A DNA stretch of 27,777 nucleotides from UBA4738 sp002413305 (GTDB taxonomy: Bacteria > Actinomycetota > UBA4738): NCBI GenBank assembly GCA_036847185.1, contig DAIUAM010000041.1, positions 1 through 27,777 of the forward strand, in the 5' to 3' direction. Made by a program: the position numbers and the translations under genes. Under the pieces are notes generated by a model. The model was not told the DNA's origin. It searched no databases and worked only from the letters and a program-made list of their open reading frames with translations. Shown here piece after piece: positions 23,341-27,777 of the stretch (the stretch's first letter is position 1; each line of letters starts with the position of its first letter).

Positions 23341-23375
23341 CTCGGAGGGTGGCCGTGACCGGAAGGAGCACGTGC

Positions 23376-24317
23376 ATGGCTCTGGCTCGAACGTTCCGAG
23401 GAGCGGTGCTGGTGGCCGTCGGCGCTCTCGCATCCGCGGGCTGCTCCAGCTCGCAGGTTCCGACGGCGCGCTCCACCCCGACTGCCGCCCCGTCCCACGC
23501 CTTCCCGCTCACGTTGTCCGACGATGAAGGGGTCCGGGTGACGGTTCCCTCCGCGCCGCGCCGGATCGTCACCTTCGCCCCCGCCGACACCGAGATCGTC
23601 TTCGCGCTGGGCCTCGGGTCCCGCTTGGTCGGCGTGTCCTACCACCAGTTCGACGACTACCCGCCTGCGGCCACGGCCATCCCTGAGGTAGGCGGTCCCA
23701 ACACCGCACCGAGCATCGAGAAGGTGGTCGCCCTCCACCCCGACCTGCTGTTGGTCACCGCCGGCGGCCAGGACTGGAAGGGCCACCTCCGCCAGCTCGG
23801 CATCCCGGTGTTCACGACGAACGCCACCTCGTTCGACGACGCGCTCCACGATATCCGCACGCTCGGGGAGGTGACGGGGGCCGAACCGGCCGCCGACCGG
23901 CTGGCCGCATCCATGGCGTCGCAGGCGGCGGCCATCGCGCAGAGGGTCTCCGCGGAATCCGGCGTGTCGTGCTTCCTCGACCTCGGAGGCCTCTACACGG
24001 TCGGTCCGAACGACTTCCCGTTCGACCTGCTCGGGCGGGCGGGCTGTGATCCGGTGACCGCCTCGGCCACCACCTCGTACCCGCAGTGGCAGAAGGACGA
24101 ACTGGTCAAGGAGGACCCTGCGGTGTACCTGTTCACCAGTGACTCCGGGGACACCGTGCACGGGATCGAATCCGATGCGCAGCTGGCGTCCATCGCTGCC
24201 GTGACGAAGGGACAGGTCTACTCGATCGATTCGGACCTCATCAGCCGGCCTGGGCCCCGGCTGGTCCAGGGCATCACCGCACTGGCCCGGGCCCTGCACC
24301 CGGACGCCTTCGGCTAG
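23376..24317 (+). CDS. btuF: Cobalamin ABC transporter substrate-binding lipoprotein
   Basis: The product is 313 residues from ATG 23376, preceded by GGAAGGAG seven bases upstream. It starts with a lipoprotein signal peptide ending in LASAGC (C23), followed by a Ser, Thr and Pro linker. The mature part has the helical-backbone binding protein fold of BtuF/FhuD: PRRIVTFAPADTEIVFALGLGSRLVGV, GGPNTAPSIEKVVALHPDLLLV and the C-terminal TKGQVYSIDSD. Family context alone would allow corrinoid, heme or siderophore as ligand. The riboswitch upstream makes cobalamin or a precursor the likely cargo. It is the first gene of btuF-btuC-btuD; its stop TAG is directly followed by the btuC ATG. Confidence 0.93.
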   Translation: MALARTFRGAVLVAVGALASAGCSSSQVPTARSTPTAAPSHAFPLTLSDDEGVRVTVPSAPRRIVTFAPADTEIVFALGLGSRLVGVSYHQFDDYPPAATAIPEVGGPNTAPSIEKVVALHPDLLLVTAGGQDWKGHLRQLGIPVFTTNATSFDDALHDIRTLGEVTGAEPAADRLAASMASQAAAIAQRVSAESGVSCFLDLGGLYTVGPNDFPFDLLGRAGCDPVTASATTSYPQWQKDELVKEDPAVYLFTSDSGDTVHGIESDAQLASIAAVTKGQVYSIDSDLISRPGPRLVQGITALARALHPDAFG

Positions 24318-25358
24318 ATGCTGGCGCCCGGTCACCGCCGCCTGGTCCTGCCGCTGCTCAGCGCGCTGCTGGCCGGGTCGGTGCTGGCCGGGGTGGCGAT
24401 CGGGGCGGTGCCGATCTCGCCCTGGGACTCCCTTCGGCTGTTCGCTTGGCGGCTGCACCTGACGGGTCGGCCGGGCGGGGTCTCCGTCGCGACGACCGTG
24501 ATCCTTTTCCAGCTCCGGCTTCCCCGGGTGCTGCTGGCGGCCGTGGTCGGCGCCGGGCTGGCGACGGCGGGGACGGTGTTCCAGGCCCTGTTCCGCAATG
24601 CGATGGCCGACCCGGCCATCATCGGGGTCAGCTCCGGCGCAGCGCTCGGGGCGATCGTGGTGATCCTGACGGGCGCTGGAGCGGCGGCAGGCGGGCTCGG
24701 CGTGTCCGCCGCCGCCTTCATCACCGCGCTGGCCACCGCCATCCTCGTCTACCGGCTGGCCCGGCTCGGTCCGGCCATTCAGGTGGCCACGCTGCTGCTG
24801 GCGGGCGTGGCGGTGGCCGCGATCATCTCCGCGCTGATGTCGCTCGTGATGACGTTCTCCGGCCAGGAGATCCGTTCGATCTACTTCTGGCTGCTGGGGG
24901 GCCTGGGGAACGCGAGCTGGCGGTCACTGGAGTCGTCGGCGCCGTTCGTCCTGGCTGGAGCGGCCTTCGCGGTATGGAGCGCGGCCGACCTGAACCTGAC
25001 CGCGCTCGGGGAGGAGCGGGCCGGGCAGCTGGGGCTGGAGGTCGAACGATTCAAGCGGCGGATGCTCGCGGTGGGCACGCTGATGACCGCCGCGGCCGTC
25101 TCCGCCTCGGGCGTGATCGGGTTCGTCGGGCTGATGACGCCCCACATCCTGCGGCTGGCGGTGGGAGCCGACCACCGGAAGCTGCTGCCCGCGTCGATCC
25201 TGGGCGGGGCCTCCCTGATGGTGCTGGCCGACCTGGCGGCGCGTTCGGTGCTGCCCCCGGTCGAGATCCCGGTCGGTGTAGTGACCGCGCTGCTCGGCGG
25301 GCCGTTCTTCCTCTACCTGCTGCGACGGGAACGAAGGAGCGCCGGTGCCCGGGCGTGA
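24318..25358 (+). CDS. btuC: Cobalamin ABC transporter permease (FecCD family)
   Basis: The product is 346 residues, normal for BtuC-type permeases, with about ten hydrophobic helices. Family signatures are LRLPRVLLAAVVGAGLATAG, FRNAMADPAIIGVSSGA, IYFWLLGGLGNASW, GVIGFVGLMTPHILRL with the coupling helix that contacts the ATPase, and IPVGVVTALLGGPFFLYLL at the C-terminus. Its ATG is immediately after the btuF stop without its own clear ribosome binding site, so translation is probably coupled. The last 14 bases overlap btuD. Two copies would form the membrane channel. Confidence 0.95.
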   Translation: MLAPGHRRLVLPLLSALLAGSVLAGVAIGAVPISPWDSLRLFAWRLHLTGRPGGVSVATTVILFQLRLPRVLLAAVVGAGLATAGTVFQALFRNAMADPAIIGVSSGAALGAIVVILTGAGAAAGGLGVSAAAFITALATAILVYRLARLGPAIQVATLLLAGVAVAAIISALMSLVMTFSGQEIRSIYFWLLGGLGNASWRSLESSAPFVLAGAAFAVWSAADLNLTALGEERAGQLGLEVERFKRRMLAVGTLMTAAAVSASGVIGFVGLMTPHILRLAVGADHRKLLPASILGGASLMVLADLAARSVLPPVEIPVGVVTALLGGPFFLYLLRRERRSAGARA

Positions 25359-26622
25359 GGACGCGCTGGTCGTCGACGGCGTATCGGTCGGCTACGGCCG
25401 CCATCCGATCCTGCACGACGTCTCACTCACGGCGAGGGCCGGCGAGGTCACTGGACTGATCGGGCCGAACGGTTCGGGCAAGACCACCATGGTTCGTGTG
25501 GCGTCGCGCTCCCTGCGGCCGGCGCAGGGGAGCGTGCGGATCGGCGGCGTCGATCCCTACTCGATCCCTGCCCGGAGTTCCGCCCGGCTCATCGGCGTGG
25601 TGCCCCAGGAAGTGGCGCCAGCGTTCTCGTACTCGGTCCTGGAGATGGTGCTGATGGGCAGGTCGCCGTACCTCGGCCGGTTCGGAACCGCCAAGCCGGA
25701 GGACTGGGCGAAGGTCCGGTGGGCGATGGCCGCGGCGAACGTCCAGCATCTGGCCGACCGTCCGATCGAGGAGCTTTCCGGGGGCGAGCACCAGCGCGTG
25801 ATCCTGGCCCAGGCCCTGGCCCAGGACGCGCCGGTCCTGCTGCTGGACGAACCAACCACGCACCTGGATATCCGTCACGTGTTCGAGTTCCTCGGCGTGG
25901 TCCGGCGTCTGGCCCGACGGGACGGGAAGACCGTGCTGGCGGTGTTCCACGACCTGAACATCGCGGCGGCGACGTGCGACCGGATCGTCGCGCTCTCCGC
26001 GGGACGCGTCGTGGCGAACGGCCCGCCGGGGGAGGTCCTCACCCGCGACCTGGTGTGGGAGGTGTTCGGCGTCGAAGCCGACGTCGCCCCAGCTGAGTCG
26101 ACCGGCCGTCCGTTCGTGTCCGTCGCGCCGCCACCCGATGCCGGTGGGCCGGAGGGGACCGGCGCACGGGCCCACGTGATCGGCGGGGCCGGCCGGGGCG
26201 CGGCTGCGATGCGGGCGCTGGCGGAGCGGGGCTTCGAAGTCACCGCCGGCGTGCTGCACTCCGGCGACACCGACGACATGGTCGCGGAGCGGCTGGGGCT
26301 CCCTCGGGTGACGGTGCCGCCGTTCTCGCCGATCGACGCGCGGAGCGCGGCCGACTGCCGTGAGCTCCTCCGGAGCGCCGCTCTATTGGTTGTGGCCGAC
26401 GCGCCGTTCGGCCCGGGGAACCTGGAGAACCTCCGGCTCGCTCAGGAGTTCGCCGCGGCAGGCACGCGAACCCTCGTGCTGGAGCAGGTCCCGATCGAGG
26501 AGCGCGACTTCACCGGGGGCGAAGCGACCACGCTGTGGCGCGCGCTGCGGAGGAGGGCGCACGTGTGCTCCAGCGCCGGGGAGCTGGCCCGGGCGCTGGA
26601 CGCCGCGACGCAACGCTCCTAG
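25345..26622 (+). CDS. btuD: Cobalamin ABC transporter ATPase with extra C-terminal domain
   Basis: The product is 425 residues from GTG 25345, with GAAGGAG upstream. Residues 1-255 are the ABC ATPase: Walker A GPNGSGKTT (40-48), Q-loop VVPQE, signature LSGGEHQR, Walker B VLLLDEPTTHLD and H-loop FHDLN. About 155 residues follow that are absent from BtuD of E. coli. They begin HVIGGAGRGAAAMRALAERG and contain GVLHSGDTDDM, VTVPPFSPIDARSAAD, LLVVADAPFGPGNLENL and DFTGGEATTLWRAL. This looks like a Rossmann-type alpha/beta domain; I recall similar extensions on some archaeal BtuD-like proteins, but its role is unknown to me. The stop codon overlaps that of the convergent response regulator. Confidence 0.94.
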   Translation: MPGREDALVVDGVSVGYGRHPILHDVSLTARAGEVTGLIGPNGSGKTTMVRVASRSLRPAQGSVRIGGVDPYSIPARSSARLIGVVPQEVAPAFSYSVLEMVLMGRSPYLGRFGTAKPEDWAKVRWAMAAANVQHLADRPIEELSGGEHQRVILAQALAQDAPVLLLDEPTTHLDIRHVFEFLGVVRRLARRDGKTVLAVFHDLNIAAATCDRIVALSAGRVVANGPPGEVLTRDLVWEVFGVEADVAPAESTGRPFVSVAPPPDAGGPEGTGARAHVIGGAGRGAAAMRALAERGFEVTAGVLHSGDTDDMVAERLGLPRVTVPPFSPIDARSAADCRELLRSAALLVVADAPFGPGNLENLRLAQEFAAAGTRTLVLEQVPIEERDFTGGEATTLWRALRRRAHVCSSAGELARALDAATQRS

Positions 26623-27245
26623 TCGACCAGACCCCGCCGCAGGGCGATCGCCACCGCCTGGGCGCGGTCGTTCGCCCCGAGCTTCTCGAAGATCCGCTCC
26701 AAGTGCGTCTTCACGGTGTGGGCCGAGATGCCCAGGTCGTGGGCGACCTCCTTGGTGGTGGCGCCGTATGCGACCTTCTGGAGGATCTGGGACTCGCGCC
26801 GGGACAGCGGCGTGTCGGGGCGCTGTTCGACGTACTGGACCTCCTCGATGAAGGCCCGGGTGAGGGTGGGATGGATGACCGCTTTCCCCTCCAGGGCGAG
26901 CCTCGCGGCCTGGATCAGCTCGGTGGCGCTGACGTCTTTCAGCAGGTAGCCGGAGACGCCGGCCCGGATGGCCTCGTGGATGGCGGCCCGCGACTCCTCC
27001 ACGGTGAACAGGATGATCTTGGTGTCCGGGTTGTCCTCGTGGATCAGCTTGGTCGCTTCCAGGCCGCCCATGCCCGGCATGCGCACGTCCATGAACACCA
27101 CCTCGGGCTTGACCTCCCGGGCGAGCTCCACCGCCTCCTCCCCGTTGGTCGCCTCCCCGACGATCTCGATCTCACTGGAGGTGGACAGCGCCGAACGCAA
27201 GCCATCCCTGGTGATCGGGTGGTCGTCCACGATCATGATGCGCAT
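26619..27245 (-). CDS. NarL/FixJ-type response regulator
   Basis: The product is 208 residues from ATG 27245, with AGGAG five bases upstream. Residues 1-120 are a receiver domain: acidic pocket D7 and D8, phosphoacceptor D53 in VVFMDVRMPGMGG, and the conserved lysine in YLLKD. Residues about 145-208 are a LuxR-type helix-turn-helix domain (LSRRESQILQKVAYG, TTKEVAHDLGISAHTVKTHL and IFEKLGANDRAQAV). Such proteins bind DNA as dimers once phosphorylated by a partner kinase. No histidine kinase is in the window, so it is an orphan here and its target genes are unknown. It is divergent from the MIP18-like gene across 81 bases. Confidence 0.95.
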   Translation of the reverse strand: MRIMIVDDHPITRDGLRSALSTSSEIEIVGEATNGEEAVELAREVKPEVVFMDVRMPGMGGLEATKLIHEDNPDTKIILFTVEESRAAIHEAIRAGVSGYLLKDVSATELIQAARLALEGKAVIHPTLTRAFIEEVQYVEQRPDTPLSRRESQILQKVAYGATTKEVAHDLGISAHTVKTHLERIFEKLGANDRAQAVAIALRRGLVD

Positions 27246-27301
27246 CGTGACTCCTGGGCGCTGTCGCCCTTCCACCGGAACGGGATCCCGGGAAACGCCG
27301 T

Positions 27302-27307
27302 TAGAAT
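27302..27307 (+). promoter_or_regulatory. Candidate -10 box of the MIP18-like gene
   Basis: TAGAAT in the context GTTAGAATAGCC lies 20 bases before the GTG start, giving a short leader with AAGGAG. The hexamer and its TT prefix match the box before the E1 alpha operon. Confidence 0.4.
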
Positions 27308-27326
27308 AGCCTCGAAGGAGACGGCG

Positions 27327-27737
27327 GTGATAGAAGCGGAGATGCGCGATCCCATGCAGGACGAGACGGACACCGCCACGGATTCCCGGACGCCGCCGGC
27401 CACGGCGAACGGCGAAGGCATCCCGGCCGTCGACCCAGTGGCCCTCAAGGAGCAGGTGATCGAAGCGCTCCGGGAGGTCCACGACCCCGAGCTCGGGATC
27501 AACATCGTCGACCTCGGTCTGGTGTACGGGGTGGAGCTCGAAGGCGACACGGTCCACGTCACCTACACGCTGACGACCATGGGTTGTCCGATCGGGCCGC
27601 TGATCGAAGCACAGATCCAGCAAGTCGTGGCCGACATCCCTGCCATCGAGCACGTCGACGCCGAGATGGTCATCCGGCCGCCGTGGAGCCCGGAGATGAT
27701 GTCCGAAGAGGCCAAGGCCGCCCTCGGGTTCTTCTAG
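27327..27737 (+). CDS. MIP18/DUF59-family protein, SufT-like
   Basis: The product is 136 residues from GTG 27327, with AAGGAG six bases upstream; in-frame ATGs at 27342 and 27354 are alternatives. An acidic, disordered N-terminal tail of about 35 residues precedes the MIP18 domain. The domain contains VIEALREVHDPELGINIVDLGLVYGVEL and YTLTTMGCPIGPLIEAQIQQ, with the conserved cysteine C87 followed by Pro. Family members SufT and PaaD assist iron-sulfur cluster assembly or insertion. No suf genes are in the window, but LipA, an iron-sulfur enzyme, is. The protein ends with the PPWSPEMMSEEAKAALGF motif typical of the family. Confidence 0.92.
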   Translation: MIEAEMRDPMQDETDTATDSRTPPATANGEGIPAVDPVALKEQVIEALREVHDPELGINIVDLGLVYGVELEGDTVHVTYTLTTMGCPIGPLIEAQIQQVVADIPAIEHVDAEMVIRPPWSPEMMSEEAKAALGFF

Positions 27738-27777
27738 GCGGCGCCCGCCGTCGTCGATCGCGGGATCCACGACCAGG

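Noticed and set aside
22380..23590. Open frames crossing the N gap with repeated RSRRFVPGGSF or NEPPGTNRRER peptides
   Set aside because: A 14-base stop-free repeat is open in every frame, so these frames are forced by the repeat; they also cross unresolved bases and the riboswitch.
23376..26622. Siderophore or heme uptake system
   Set aside because: The same families are used for iron compounds, but the cobalamin riboswitch and its terminator directly upstream favour corrinoid transport.

Overview
The window is about 27.8 kb of very GC-rich bacterial DNA with frequent GTG starts. It most likely comes from an uncultivated member of the Actinomycetota. The support is the large homodimeric pyruvate dehydrogenase E1 (AceE), the zinc-ribbon/RNase H gene pair, and several genes with a -10-like box directly before the start codon and no ribosome binding site (candidate leaderless transcripts). 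A run of exactly 100 N at 22780-22879 shows this is a draft, probably metagenomic, assembly. Nothing in the window fixes a class or genus.

Layout: (1) 1-1045, a divergent pair of small membrane proteins (a partial DUF4234 protein and an unknown four-helix protein). (2) 1142-3178, an RNA-centred group: coiled-coil zinc-ribbon protein, RNase HI, the RNase P RNA gene rnpB and a small Cys-containing protein. (3) 3183-6795 (minus), lipoyl synthase, then an operon of 2-oxoacid dehydrogenase E1 alpha, E1 beta and a GNAT acetyltransferase. (4) 6929-9790, accessory genes: an ABM-type monooxygenase, a SnoaL-like protein, a gap with a transposase relic, and a secreted eight-repeat propeller protein. (5) 10031-11770, an acyl carrier protein/acyltransferase fusion and a thioredoxin-TPR protein. 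(6) 11789-18224 (minus), AceE, LipB, E2 and Lpd, with GcvT divergent from Lpd. (7) 19424-22656 (minus), a small PH/GRAM-like protein, an M20 peptidase, an MBL-fold hydrolase and an unknown lipoprotein. (8) 22704-26622, a 14-bp tandem repeat array broken by the assembly gap, then a cobalamin riboswitch with terminator and the B12 importer genes btuF, btuC and btuD. (9) 26619-27737, a NarL-type response regulator divergent from a MIP18/SufT-like protein.

How the genes work together: most of the middle of the window serves lipoamide-dependent metabolism. LipB moves octanoyl from ACP to carrier domains and LipA inserts sulfur. AceE and the alpha/beta E1 could both feed the single E2 and Lpd encoded here, and GcvT belongs to the glycine cleavage system, which shares Lpd. 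The riboswitch and transporter form a self-contained B12-regulated uptake operon.

The points most worth a second look are the 14-bp repeat array filling the space between two divergent promoters next to the B12 riboswitch, the extra C-terminal domain on BtuD, the ACP-PlsC fusion, two E1 types beside one E2/E3 set, and a GNAT gene that seems to need a CTG start overlapping the E1 beta stop.
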